Shown one piece after another: positions 8,845 through 17,784 of a stretch of 64,000 nt of DNA (the stretch's first letter is position 1; every line of letters starts with the position of its first letter). This stretch comes from Streptomyces inusitatus. GTDB lineage: Bacteria; Actinomycetota; Actinomycetes; Streptomycetales; Streptomycetaceae. The stretch covers positions 57,881 to 121,880 of the forward strand of contig NZ_BMWG01000010.1 of assembly GCF_014651115.1 (NCBI RefSeq), read 5' to 3'. The notes below the pieces were generated by a model. The model worked only from the letters and a program-made list of their open reading frames with translations, was not told the origin of the DNA and searched no databases. Both the position numbers and the translations under genes were made by a program.

Positions 8845-9034
8845 TCCGCGCTCCCCTCCCCCCGGGGCGTCGAAGCCCCAGCCGCACCAAAACCCGTGTC
8901 CCCCGAAAGGTCATTTTCGCACAGCCGCCCCCTCTCGACCCGGGTCCCGCGATCTTCGGGCGGATGGCGTCCGGGCCGGGCTCGGGGGAGAATATTCGCA
9001 GGTGGGAGCGGTTTCCCTGCTCTAAAGTGCCGTC

Positions 9035-10693
9035 ATGAAACGGCTGCCGCCCCTCTCACCGTCCGTCTTCCTCGACCCCCATGAGCGCCTTCTGTACGGG
9101 AAGCCCCTCGCGCGGGTGTTCGACGTGGCCGGCCCGGCCCAGTGGGAGCGGCTCGACAGCTCGGTCGCGCTGTACACGCCGGCCGACCGGAGCCGGTCCG
9201 GCCGGCTGACGATACGGGTGGGTATGCGCTGGTTCGACGGCAAGGAGATATGGGACTGGAGCGCCGCCCCTTCCTGGCGGAGCGACGGCGAGGTGTCCTG
9301 GTCTCACTCTCCCCCCGCCGAGCCGGAGCTGGCGCTGGGGCTCGCCGGCGGCGACCCCCGGGTGCGGGAGCGCTCGGTCCAACAGGCCGCCGGACGGCCG
9401 GAAGTGCTCCCGCTGCTGCTCATCCGGACCGCGGACAACAACGCCGCCGTGCGTGACGCGGCGCGCACCCTGCTGGACGGGGAGCTGAGCGCTCTCCCGG
9501 CGGCCGTTCTGCGGGAACTGCTGCCCCTCGCCCTGCTGCTGACGATGCGCCGACACGGCGGCTGGGCGTGGCAGCGGCTCCGCGCCGACCTCGGCGAGGG
9601 CGCGGGCGACGAGGTCGCGGTGGGGGCGTGCGAGGACCCGGACGAGGGTCTGCGCCGGGCCGCCGTCACTCACGCGCTCGCGGCCCGGCTGCTGCCCACG
9701 GAGCGCGTGCTCGACATCGCGCTGACCGACCCGAACTCCACGATCCGCCGGACGGCGGTGGAGCACGCGCTCCGGCACCGGCTGCCGTCCCCGGCCCAGA
9801 CGGTCGCGCTGGTGATGGACCACCCCGAGCGGGCGATCCGCTCCCTCGTGCTGCGGACCGCGCTCCGGGAGGGACTGGTCTCCCTGGACGAGATCACCGA
9901 GATCGCCTCGGCGAGCCGGGACCGGCCGATTCGCGAGAGCTGTGCCGAAGCGGTCGTCCTGGCCGCCCGCGAGGGACGGCCCGGGCTGCTGGACGCCCTG
10001 CTGACCGCCCCCTTCCCGGGGGTGCGCGCCGCCGGGGTCGGCGCGCTGCGCGACACCGGGCGGGGGTCGGAGCTCCGGGCGCATCTCTTGGACCCCGCGC
10101 CGGTGGTCCAGCGGGCGGCGTACCGCGAGCTGTCGGCGGCGGGCCGGGACCCGCTCGCCCTGCTGCGGGCGCTCTGCTCCGGCTCCGGCGCGGTGCCGCC
10201 TGCCGCGCTGGCGGGGCTGATCCGCCATGCGGCCTCCGAGGACGCCGAGTTGCTGCGGCGGCTCACCGGGCGGGAGCACGAGGGCGGGGTCAGGGCCCTG
10301 GCCCTGGGCGGGCTGCGCCGACTCGGAGAGACGTCCGGCCTGGGCGGCTTTCTGAGTGATCCGTACCCAGCGGTCGTGCGCCACGCGGCCGGGCACTTCA
10401 TCTGGCACGCCGAGACGCTCTGCGAGCACTATCTCGCGGGCCTCCTCGCGCCGGGGCGCGCCCGGCACATCAGACGGGCCGCGCTGGATCTGGCGATGGA
10501 GCACGACCCGCGTACCCGGCTGCGGCTGCTCGCTCCGCTCGCGGAGGACGAGGACAGCCGGATCGGCTTCTTCGCGCGCTACGTTCCCCAGTGGCCGTCC
10601 AGCGAGGCGCTCGCCGATGACGTCGGCACTCCCCCGGGGCCGCCATCACGGGCCTGCACAACTGCCTTGTGCCGATGGAATATTACCGTGTGA
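9035..10693 (+). CDS. HEAT-repeat protein of unknown function
   Basis: The 552-aa product has an N-terminal segment of about 100 residues without a recognised fold. From about residue 100 to 510 it shows tandem helical repeats with spaced Asp-Pro, Val-Arg and Ala-Ala patterns (for example DPNSTIRRTAVEHALRH and DPAPVVQRAAYREL), typical of HEAT/armadillo scaffolds. It has no signal peptide or membrane segment, so a cytoplasmic protein-binding role is likely. The start ATG at 9035 has only a weak ribosome site. The last 25 residues are Pro/Cys-rich and out of character with the repeats. It is divergent from the nuclease-TerD fusion, and co-function is possible but only inferred. Confidence 0.65.
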   Translation: MKRLPPLSPSVFLDPHERLLYGKPLARVFDVAGPAQWERLDSSVALYTPADRSRSGRLTIRVGMRWFDGKEIWDWSAAPSWRSDGEVSWSHSPPAEPELALGLAGGDPRVRERSVQQAAGRPEVLPLLLIRTADNNAAVRDAARTLLDGELSALPAAVLRELLPLALLLTMRRHGGWAWQRLRADLGEGAGDEVAVGACEDPDEGLRRAAVTHALAARLLPTERVLDIALTDPNSTIRRTAVEHALRHRLPSPAQTVALVMDHPERAIRSLVLRTALREGLVSLDEITEIASASRDRPIRESCAEAVVLAAREGRPGLLDALLTAPFPGVRAAGVGALRDTGRGSELRAHLLDPAPVVQRAAYRELSAAGRDPLALLRALCSGSGAVPPAALAGLIRHAASEDAELLRRLTGREHEGGVRALALGGLRRLGETSGLGGFLSDPYPAVVRHAAGHFIWHAETLCEHYLAGLLAPGRARHIRRAALDLAMEHDPRTRLRLLAPLAEDEDSRIGFFARYVPQWPSSEALADDVGTPPGPPSRACTTALCRWNITV

Positions 10694-10808
10694 TGTGTCA
10701 GGGGCATGGCTCGGCGATGGCCCGTGCGGCGCTCGGGCGCGCCGTCGCGGACGGCACGCGGCGCGCTCCTGGCCTGTCCCACGCGTTCCAACTGGGGGGT
10801 ACATCACT

Positions 10809-12812
10809 GTGCGCAGACGCACCATCTCCACCGCGACGGCTCTCGCCGTTCTCTTCAGCTCGGCCGCGCTCGTCGGGGGCACGGCGGGCACGGCTTCGGC
10901 TTCGGCTTCGGCCGATCCGCTCGCCGTTCTGCCGATCTCGTCCGTGAGCGACATCCTCGTGAGCGACACCCACAAGCGGATCTTCATCGCCTCTCCCTCG
11001 GACGGCACCGTCACCGTCACGGACTTCTCCGGCACCGTGGTGAACACGGTCCGCGGAGTGAACCAGGTGCAGGACCTCGCCATCTCCGACGATTCCAAGC
11101 TCGTCTTCGCCTCCGCGGCCGGGGAGAACTCCATCGTCTCCATCGAGGCGGAGACGGGCGCCAAAAAGGACATGCACTATCTGTACGACCGCACTCCGGG
11201 GAGTCTCGCCTACGCGGACGGCAAGGTCTGGTTCGGCTACAAGTACCGTCATGGCGGCGGCAACTTCGGCTATCTGAAGCTGTCGGGGCCCCAGGCCGGC
11301 ACCGCCTACGATCTCGACCCCGGCGCCGGTTACACCAATGCGGAACTCGCCGCCTCTCCCGGCCGTACGGGGAAGCTGGCCGTCGCGGGGACGTCGCCGA
11401 ACTCGTCGTCCGGCGAGACGCTCAAGGTGTTCGACGTGTCCGGCGGGGCCGTGCGGACCGTCGCGGCTCAGCCGGCTCCGGGGGCGCTCACCGAGATGGC
11501 CTTCACCCCCGACGGCTCCCATCTGATCACCGCCCAGCGGACCGGCGGCCACCAGATCCGGCGCACCTCGGACCTGGTGCGGACGGGCGCCCACTCGACC
11601 ACGGGCCCCGCCGTCGCGGTCGCCGTCCGGGCCGACGGCACCGTGGCGGCGGGCACCGATTCGCCGGAGGGCCCCGACATCCATGTCTTCCTGCCCGGTC
11701 GGACCGAGCCGGTCCGGCGGTACGACCTTCCCGGCCGGGAAGCGGGCTCGCCGCCGGACACCCTGGGCACCGGCGCGCTGGCCTGGGAGCCGGGCGGCGG
11801 CCGGCTCTTCGCGGTGAGCCGGGACAACAGCACCGGGGAGCACAACCTGCGGGTGCTGGCCGATCTGGCCCTGTCGTTCCCGGAGCTGACCGTCGACGCC
11901 CCGGCGAAGTCGAGCCGCGCCACCGAACTCACCGTCACCGGCGCCCTCACCGCGGGCGTGCCGCTCCCGGCGGGCACCGAGGTCTCCGTGACCCGTACCG
12001 ACGCGGAGTCCCCCAAGGGCGTCCCCGTCGGCAGGGCCAAGGTGAACGCGAACGGTTCGTTCTCCCTCCGGGACACCCCGCAGTCGGGCGGTCCGGTGAC
12101 CTACCGGGTGAGCTACGCGGGCGGCCCGGCGCACCACCCCGCGTCGGGGTCGGACACCGTGGAGGTGTCGCGCTGGACCCCGGGCCTGTCGGTGACCCAG
12201 AGCAAGAAGGTCTACGCCTACGGAAGCACGGTGGAGTTCACCGCCCGGCTGGGGCGCACGCACAAGAACCGCACGCTAAAGCTGTACGCGGACCCCGCCG
12301 GCCCCGACCGGGCCCGCGAGCTGCTCGTCTCGGGCAGGGTGAACGCCGACGGAGAGCTGTCGGCCACGACACGGCTGACCCGGGACACCGTCGTCACGGC
12401 GGTGTACGACGGGGACTCGCGCAGCGCGCCGAGGACGGCCGGGACCAGTGTGGGCACCCAGGTCAAGGTGGTCACCGCGGCGAGCGGCCACGACCGGACC
12501 GGGAAGCTGGACGGAGTCACGTACCACTACTTCAAGCGCTCCAAGAACCCGCTGTTCACCACGACCATGACGGCGCACAAGGACCGTGCCCAGCGGCTCT
12601 CCCTGGAGCTGAACCGCAAGGGCCAGTGGCTGGACCTGAGCGCCGAGGACTTCCTGCTGGACAGCGCCGGGGTCTCCAGGGTGAAGCTGGAGGGCCCCCA
12701 CAAGGCCGGTGACCGGATGCGGGTGCGCTCCTCGTATCTCAGGGGCGAGTCCGGCGACTCGCTCAACACGACCACGCACGGGGCGTGGACCTACTTCACC
12801 TTCACCGGCTGA
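10809..12812 (+). CDS. Secreted beta-propeller and Ig-like repeat protein
   Basis: This 667-aa product is exported. Its signal peptide has RRR, a hydrophobic core and an Ala/Ser-rich cleavage region near residue 35, where a GGCTTC triplet repeat encodes Ala-Ser. Residues about 40-370 carry YVTN/YncE-type beta-propeller blades (DGTVTVTDFSGTVVNTV, FTPDGSHLIT). Residues about 375-560 contain two Ig-like beta-sandwich domains of the kind found in actinobacterial surface proteins (LTVDAPAKSSRATELTVTG, YGSTVEFTARLG). A C-terminal domain of about 100 residues is unassigned. The start is the GTG at 10809, with a GGGGGG run just upstream. An adhesive or cell-envelope role is likely. Confidence 0.75.
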   Translation: MRRRTISTATALAVLFSSAALVGGTAGTASASASADPLAVLPISSVSDILVSDTHKRIFIASPSDGTVTVTDFSGTVVNTVRGVNQVQDLAISDDSKLVFASAAGENSIVSIEAETGAKKDMHYLYDRTPGSLAYADGKVWFGYKYRHGGGNFGYLKLSGPQAGTAYDLDPGAGYTNAELAASPGRTGKLAVAGTSPNSSSGETLKVFDVSGGAVRTVAAQPAPGALTEMAFTPDGSHLITAQRTGGHQIRRTSDLVRTGAHSTTGPAVAVAVRADGTVAAGTDSPEGPDIHVFLPGRTEPVRRYDLPGREAGSPPDTLGTGALAWEPGGGRLFAVSRDNSTGEHNLRVLADLALSFPELTVDAPAKSSRATELTVTGALTAGVPLPAGTEVSVTRTDAESPKGVPVGRAKVNANGSFSLRDTPQSGGPVTYRVSYAGGPAHHPASGSDTVEVSRWTPGLSVTQSKKVYAYGSTVEFTARLGRTHKNRTLKLYADPAGPDRARELLVSGRVNADGELSATTRLTRDTVVTAVYDGDSRSAPRTAGTSVGTQVKVVTAASGHDRTGKLDGVTYHYFKRSKNPLFTTTMTAHKDRAQRLSLELNRKGQWLDLSAEDFLLDSAGVSRVKLEGPHKAGDRMRVRSSYLRGESGDSLNTTTHGAWTYFTFTG

Positions 12813-12937
12813 CCTGGGATGTTCTGGGGCACTTCGGGTTCCTGAGAGGATGTCAGCCTCCGCCCGCCCCTTCCGGAGACCCGTTCGCGGGCCGCCGGGA
12901 GGGGCGGGCTCGTCCACGACCGGAACAGGACACGTCC

Positions 12938-13351
12938 ATGCCCAGGAAACCCTCCCTCGCCCGTCCGGCCGCCGGCCGCCGCCGTGTTCTCACCGCGCCC
13001 GCCGCCTCGGCGGTGAGCGCCGGTGCGTACGCGCTGTGCATCCCCTGGGACCTGCGCAACAGGGCGGAGCCCGGCGGGATCGACGAGACCACGCCGGTCA
13101 CCGTGCTCGGTTTTCTCTCGCTGGCCCTGGTGATGCTCGCGCTCTCCTGCCTGTTGAGCCGTCTGGGGGTGACGGCGCTCTGGACCGGGCTCGCCGTCGG
13201 GACCCCGGTGTCGGCCCTGATGCTCGTCTCCTTCCTGACCCATATGCCCGAGGACAGCGACATGTGGCCGGTGGCATGGCTGCCGCTGACGCTGCTGGCG
13301 GTGTCCGTGCCGGCCGTGGTCGCGCTGCTCACCGCGCCCAAGGGCTCCTGA
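12938..13351 (+). CDS. Small four-helix membrane protein
   Basis: This 137-aa product has an Arg-rich N-terminus followed by about four hydrophobic segments (near residues 20-35, 55-72, 78-98 and 108-132). It carries no family motif that I recognise, and its function is unknown. The ATG at 12938 follows GGAACAGGA, a reasonable ribosome site. It lies 125 bases after the secreted propeller gene and is followed at once by a GC hairpin and the convergent LysE gene. Confidence 0.6.
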   Translation: MPRKPSLARPAAGRRRVLTAPAASAVSAGAYALCIPWDLRNRAEPGGIDETTPVTVLGFLSLALVMLALSCLLSRLGVTALWTGLAVGTPVSALMLVSFLTHMPEDSDMWPVAWLPLTLLAVSVPAVVALLTAPKGS

Positions 13352-13353
13352 GG

Positions 13354-13373
13354 GACCGCGCCCGGGGGCGGTC
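13354..13373. terminator. GC hairpin between convergent genes
   Basis: GACCGCGCCC is followed directly by GGGGGCGGTC, a ten-base inverted repeat with one mismatch. It sits between the small membrane protein gene and the convergent LysE gene, overlapping the latter's stop codon. The position fits a bidirectional terminator; there is no T-tract. Confidence 0.4.
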
Positions 13374-14019
13374 AGCTCACCGAGGCGGGGACCGAGGTGT
13401 CGAAGGCCAGCGAGACGGCCAGGGCCCCCAGTACCGCGCCCATCAGATAGCGCTGCGCCTTGAGCCAGCCGGGGCGGCGGGCGAGGAAGACGGAGATGGA
13501 ACCGGCCGCGAGGACGATGGAGAGATTGACGGAGACGGCCACCACGATCTGACTCGCGCCGAGCAGAAAGCCCTGGAGGAGCACGCTCCCCGCCTCCAGA
13601 TCGACGAACTGCGGTATGAGCGAGATGTACATGATGGCGATCTTCGGATTGAGCAGATTGGTCATCAGCCCCATCGTGAACAGCCTGCGCGGAGAGTCGT
13701 GCGGAATGTCCTGGGGGGCGAAGACGGACGCGGCCCCGGGTTTCAGCGCGCTCCAGGCCAGGTAGGCGAGATAGGCCGCGCCCGCCAGCTTGATGACGGT
13801 GTACAGCTCGGGCACGGCGACGAAGAGCACCGACAGACCCAGGTTCGTGGTCAGCAGATAGATCATGAAACCGACGGCGACCCCGCCGAGCGAGATGACG
13901 CCGGCCCGCCGCCCCTGGGTGATGGAGCGGGAGACCAGGTAGATCATGTTCGGTCCGGGGGTGAGCACCATCCCCAGGGCCACCGTCACCACACCGAGGA
14001 CGGCGCTCGACTCAACCAC
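13372..14019 (-). CDS. LysE-family amino acid/metabolite exporter
   Basis: This 215-aa product of the LysE/RhtB superfamily has about six hydrophobic segments and the family's N-terminal signature GMVLTPGPNMIYLVSRS (residues about 16-32), followed by a GxxxG-containing second helix. It should export amino acids or small metabolites from the cytoplasm. The GTG at 14019 has GGGAGG five bases upstream, so the upstream in-frame codons to 14058 are probably not translated. It is divergent from the MocR-type regulator gene, a common arrangement in which the regulator controls the exporter. Confidence 0.85.
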   Translation of the reverse strand: MVESSAVLGVVTVALGMVLTPGPNMIYLVSRSITQGRRAGVISLGGVAVGFMIYLLTTNLGLSVLFVAVPELYTVIKLAGAAYLAYLAWSALKPGAASVFAPQDIPHDSPRRLFTMGLMTNLLNPKIAIMYISLIPQFVDLEAGSVLLQGFLLGASQIVVAVSVNLSIVLAAGSISVFLARRPGWLKAQRYLMGAVLGALAVSLAFDTSVPASVS

Positions 14020-14303
14020 GGAGGCCTCCCCTTCGCACACGGTCCCGTATCGGTGCACTCAAGGAGAAGTCCCATCGATTGCACCGAGGTATTGCGGGAA
14101 TGCTCCGATCCCGCCGCACTGAGATGGCCACATCCATCCAACTGGTCCTTTCCTCGACGGCCGGGCGCGCCCGCCAAGGCCGCAGAGAGCCGAGTCCGGA
14201 GCGATTCGGAGTGTAAATCGATTCATTGCCTCAGATCAATATTCAATATTGCCCTCGGTGCAATTCCATGTTTAGATTCCGGGACGGGAATGGGAGGAGC
14301 GCC
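14020..14303. promoter_or_regulatory. Divergent lysE/mocR control region with repeated motifs
   Basis: The 284-base divergent region holds an exact 12-base inverted pair, ATTGCACCGAGG at 14078-14089 and CCTCGGTGCAAT at 14253-14264, one near each gene. A related copy, ATCGGTGCACTC, starts near 14050. A separate perfect palindrome, CAATATT-C-AATATTG, lies at 14237-14251 in an AT-rich patch that is unusual for this genome. These are good candidates for the binding sites of the adjacent MocR-type regulator and for promoter -10 regions. Assignment to one protein is inferred. Confidence 0.5.
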
Positions 14304-15641
14304 ATGAGTGACTACCGGAGCGTCGCCGACTCGGTGGCCGAGGACATCCGTACGGGACGGCTGGCGCCTGGCGACCGGCTGCCCCCGCAGCGGGAGTTCG
14401 CCCGGCGGCACTCGATCGCCAACTCGACCGCGACCCGCGTCTACCAGGAGCTGGCCCGGCGCGGGCTCACGGTCGGCGAAGTCGGCCGCGGCACCTTCGT
14501 ACGCGCCGCCTCCCGCCCCACCGCCGCCGTCCTCACCGAACCGGCGGACAGCCGGATCGACCTGGAACTCAACTACCCCGTGGTGCCCGAACAGGCCGGA
14601 CTGCTGACCGCCGGGCTGGGGGAACTGCTGCACCCCGGCGCCCTGGAGTCCGCGCTGACGCCGGTCGGCCCGGCCGGCGTCGCCGCCGCCCGCGAGGCCT
14701 CGGCCGAGCTGCTCGCACGCGGCGGCTGGCGGCCGGACCCGGCCAGGGTGCTGCTCGCCGGGAACGGACGGCAGGCCATCGCGGCGGCCGTCGCCGCACT
14801 CGTGCCGCCCGGCGCCCGACTGGGCGTCGAGGAGCTGACGTACCCCGCGGTCAAAGCCATCGCCGCCCGGCTCGGGGTCGTCCTCGTACCCCTGGCCGTG
14901 GACGGGTCGGGGCTGGTCCCCGAGGCCGTCGAGGAGGCTCATCGAAGCGGCCCGCTGCGCGCCGTCTACGTCCAGCCGACCCTGCACAATCCGCTGTCGC
15001 TCACCATGCCGGAAGAGCGCGTGCGCGCGTTGGCCGAGGTGCTGCGGCGGCTGGGGATCCATGCGATCGAGGACACCGTCTGGGCCTTCCTCCGCGACGA
15101 GATCCCGCCGCTGGCGGCGTTCGCCCCCGAGCGGACCGTCCTCGTCGACAGCCTGTCCAAGCGCATCGCCCCCGGGCTGACCCTCGGGTTCGCGGTGACA
15201 CCCGCCGCCGTCGCCGGACCCGTCGCCGCGTCACTGCGCTCGGGCGGCTGCGCGCCGATGCGCTTCGCCCTGGAGGCCGCCACACGGTGGCAGCGCGACG
15301 GTGTCGTACGCGCGTTGGTACGCGCCAAGCAGCGGGAGGCCACCGTCCGCCAGGGCATCGCCGCCGAGCTGCTGGGCGAGTTCGCGGTACACGGCGACCC
15401 CCGCTCCTTCCACTGCTGGTGGGAGCTGCCCCGCCCCTGGCGCGCCGACACCTTCGTCGCCGCCGCCGCCCGCCACGGCATCGGCGTGGCCCCGGCCGCC
15501 GCCTTCACCGTCGGCCGCCACCGCGCCCCCAACGCGATCCGGGTCGGCCTGGCCTCACCCCGCGCCGATGTGCTCTCCCGCGCCCTCGCCACCCTCGCCG
15601 AACTCGCCCGCTCCGCCCCGGACGACCTCGTCACCGACTGA
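14304..15641 (+). CDS. MocR-type GntR regulator with aminotransferase-like domain
   Basis: This 445-aa protein has an N-terminal GntR winged helix (residues about 1-70; RLPPQREFARRHSIANSTATRVYQEL) and a C-terminal fold-type I aminotransferase-like domain. The PLP-binding Lys is visible in SLSKRIAPGLTLGF, and the NPLS segment precedes the substrate-binding region. MocR proteins sense PLP together with an amino acid or amine and typically control a neighbouring metabolic or transport gene. Here the divergent LysE exporter is the natural target. The start ATG at 14304 has GGGAGGAG just upstream. A hairpin terminator follows the stop codon. Confidence 0.85.
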   Translation: MSDYRSVADSVAEDIRTGRLAPGDRLPPQREFARRHSIANSTATRVYQELARRGLTVGEVGRGTFVRAASRPTAAVLTEPADSRIDLELNYPVVPEQAGLLTAGLGELLHPGALESALTPVGPAGVAAAREASAELLARGGWRPDPARVLLAGNGRQAIAAAVAALVPPGARLGVEELTYPAVKAIAARLGVVLVPLAVDGSGLVPEAVEEAHRSGPLRAVYVQPTLHNPLSLTMPEERVRALAEVLRRLGIHAIEDTVWAFLRDEIPPLAAFAPERTVLVDSLSKRIAPGLTLGFAVTPAAVAGPVAASLRSGGCAPMRFALEAATRWQRDGVVRALVRAKQREATVRQGIAAELLGEFAVHGDPRSFHCWWELPRPWRADTFVAAAARHGIGVAPAAAFTVGRHRAPNAIRVGLASPRADVLSRALATLAELARSAPDDLVTD

Positions 15642-15655
15642 CCGCGCCACGCTCT

Positions 15656-15681
15656 CGCGGGCCGTTTCCCCACGGCCCGCG
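15656..15681 (+). terminator. Hairpin terminator after mocR-type gene
   Basis: CGCGGGCCGT, loop TTCCCC, ACGGCCCGCG: a perfect ten-base stem beginning 14 bases after the regulator's stop codon. It separates that gene from the leuA-type operon. There is no T-tract, as is usual in Streptomyces. Confidence 0.65.
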
Positions 15682-15758
15682 GCCGGGCCGATCCACGTAT
15701 CAGTGTCCGTGATCGGTGCCAGCAGCTCTCAGTATTGGTCTGACGGCCGCCGGGGCGG

Positions 15759-15824
15759 GAGACTTGTCGGCAAGCCCTACAAGGGCGGTCTCGGTCGACC
15801 GGGGCAGCAGCGCGGACAAGTCTC
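15759..15824 (+). promoter_or_regulatory. Structured leader upstream of leuA-type gene
   Basis: GAGACTTGTC at 15759-15768 and GACAAGTCTC at 15815-15824 form a perfect ten-base stem. It encloses a smaller hairpin, GCCCT-ACA-AGGGC, and the palindrome GGTCGACC. The element ends about 90 bases before the LeuA-type start codon and would lie in its mRNA leader if the promoter is in the AT-richer stretch around 15700-15740. It may be an attenuator or RNA regulatory fold. No leucine-rich leader peptide was found. Confidence 0.35.
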
Positions 15825-15916
15825 GGCCCCCTTCCCTTTCACTGTCGGGGAATTCGCCATGCCGTTTTCTCCCGACAGCTCAGCCGGAGCGCCCGTCAGC
15901 ACGACAAGGAGCTTCC

Positions 15917-17740
15917 ATGAACCCTCGGCAGGTCGTCTCTCTTCCCCTTCCCCCTCCCCCTCCTCCTCCTTCCCCGGTCACCGCCCTGGCCCGGCCGCCG
16001 GCCGGCTGGAACACCCAGCGCGCCAGCAGGATGCCCGCCCACCGGTACCGGCCCTACTTCGACGAGGTCGAACCGATCTCACTGCCCGACCGGACCTGGC
16101 CCGAAGCCGTCGCCACCCGCGCTCCCATGTGGTGCGCCGTGGATCTGCGCGACGGCAACCAGGCGCTCGTCGATCCCATGTCGCCCGCCCGTAAAAGACG
16201 GGTCTTCGATCTGCTGGTGCGCATGGGCTTCAAGGAGATCGAGGTCGGGTTCCCCGCGGCCAGCCAGACCGATCTCGCGTTCATCCGGTCGATCATCGAC
16301 GAGGGCGCCGTGCCCGAGGACGTACGCATCCAGGTGCTGACTCCCTGCCGTCCGGAGCTGATCGACCTCACCTTCGCGGCCGTCGCCGGCGCGCCGAAGG
16401 CGACGGTCCACATCTACAACCCCACCTCCTCGCTGCAACGGCGGGTGGTGTTCCGGCAGGACCGCGAGGGCGTCAAGGCCCTGGCGACCTCGGGGGCGCG
16501 CCGGGTCGCGGCGCACGCCGAGCGGTCCTCGGCCGATCTCCGTCTCCAGTACTCGCCGGAGTCGTACACCGGCACCGAGCTGGGGTTCGCCGCGGAGGTG
16601 TGCAACGAGGTGATGGACATCTGGCAGCCCACTCCCGAGCGCCCGGCCACGGTGTGCCTGCCGGCCACGGTGGAGATGGCGACGCCGAATGTGTACGCGG
16701 ACTCCGTCGAGTGGATGAGCCGCCATCTGGAGCGGCGGGACTCGGTGATCCTCTCCCTGCATCCCCACAACGACCGGGGTACGGCGGTGGCGGCGGCCGA
16801 ACTCGGGCAGCTGGCCGGGGCGGACCGGATCGAGGGGTGCCTCTTCGGGAACGGGGAGCGCACCGGCAATGTGTGCCTGGTGACCCTGGGCATGAATCTG
16901 TTCAGCCGGGGGGTCGACCCCCAGCTCGACTTCTCCGACATCGACGGTGTCCGCCGCACGATGGAGCAGTGCACCGGGCTGCCGGTGCACGAGCGCCACC
17001 CCTACGCCGGTGAGCTGGTGTTCACGGCTTTCTCCGGCGGCCACCAGGACGCGATCAGCAAGGGGCTGGCGGCCCAGGCCGCCGTCGGACGGCCGCCCGG
17101 GGGCGGCACGGCGGCACAGCCTCCCTGGCAGGTGCCGTATCTGCCGATCGACCCCAAGGACGTGGGACGGGACTACCGGGCGGTGGTCCGGGTCAACTCC
17201 CAGTCGGGGAAGGGCGGCACGGCCCATGTGATGAAGTCGGAGCACTCCGTGGATCTGCCCCCGGGGCTGCGGACGGAGTTCTCGCGGCTGGTGCAGGCGT
17301 TCACCGAGCGGGCGGGCGGGGAGGTCTCCCCCGGCCGGCTGTGGGAGATGTTCCACGACGCCTACATCGCCCCGGACGGGCCGCTCGCCCTCCTCCGCCA
17401 CCACGGGCCCGTCGGCGGCCCGGGCGGTTCGCATCTCTTCACCGTCGCTCTCCACGGTGACAAGACGGAGCTGGTGGCCCCGGGGGCCACCCCGCTCGAC
17501 GCCCTCACCGACGCGCTGTCCGCCCTCGGCGCGCAGCTGCGGGTGGTGAACCACGTCCAGGACCGGACGCCCGGTCGCCCCGACGGGCGGGCCGTGGTCC
17601 ATCTGGAGGCCTGGATCGCCCTCAAGGACCGGGAGCAGCCCGTCCGCAGCCGGCACTGGGGTGTGGGCACGGCCCCGGACCCGGAGACCGCTGCCCTCCG
17701 GGCGGCCTTCGCCGCCCTGAACCGCGCCCATCTCGCCTGA
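15917..17740 (+). CDS. leuA: LeuA-type 2-isopropylmalate synthase homologue
   Basis: This 607-aa protein belongs to the long actinobacterial LeuA type. The catalytic TIM barrel shows CAVDLRDGNQALVDPM near residue 75, a metal-binding HPHNDRG segment and GCLFGNGERTGN. A C-terminal regulatory domain follows (about residues 480-600). The family condenses acetyl-CoA with a 2-oxoacid, normally 2-oxoisovalerate. The first 40 residues contain a run of eight prolines not typical of LeuA. The ATG at 15917 has AAGGAG upstream. It heads an operon with a methyltransferase, LeuC, LeuD, a hydrolase and a ligase, so it may be a specialised paralogue acting on another 2-oxoacid; the sequence alone does not decide this. 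Confidence 0.85.
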   Translation: MNPRQVVSLPLPPPPPPPSPVTALARPPAGWNTQRASRMPAHRYRPYFDEVEPISLPDRTWPEAVATRAPMWCAVDLRDGNQALVDPMSPARKRRVFDLLVRMGFKEIEVGFPAASQTDLAFIRSIIDEGAVPEDVRIQVLTPCRPELIDLTFAAVAGAPKATVHIYNPTSSLQRRVVFRQDREGVKALATSGARRVAAHAERSSADLRLQYSPESYTGTELGFAAEVCNEVMDIWQPTPERPATVCLPATVEMATPNVYADSVEWMSRHLERRDSVILSLHPHNDRGTAVAAAELGQLAGADRIEGCLFGNGERTGNVCLVTLGMNLFSRGVDPQLDFSDIDGVRRTMEQCTGLPVHERHPYAGELVFTAFSGGHQDAISKGLAAQAAVGRPPGGGTAAQPPWQVPYLPIDPKDVGRDYRAVVRVNSQSGKGGTAHVMKSEHSVDLPPGLRTEFSRLVQAFTERAGGEVSPGRLWEMFHDAYIAPDGPLALLRHHGPVGGPGGSHLFTVALHGDKTELVAPGATPLDALTDALSALGAQLRVVNHVQDRTPGRPDGRAVVHLEAWIALKDREQPVRSRHWGVGTAPDPETAALRAAFAALNRAHLA

Positions 17741-17784
17741 CCGTCCGAAGAAACGCCCGACCCTCCGAAGAAACGGAAGACACC

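Noticed and set aside
10706..12712. Alternative plus-strand frame over the secreted propeller gene
   Set aside because: It is an Arg/Gly-rich out-of-frame shadow; the chosen frame has a signal peptide, beta-propeller blades and Ig-like domains.
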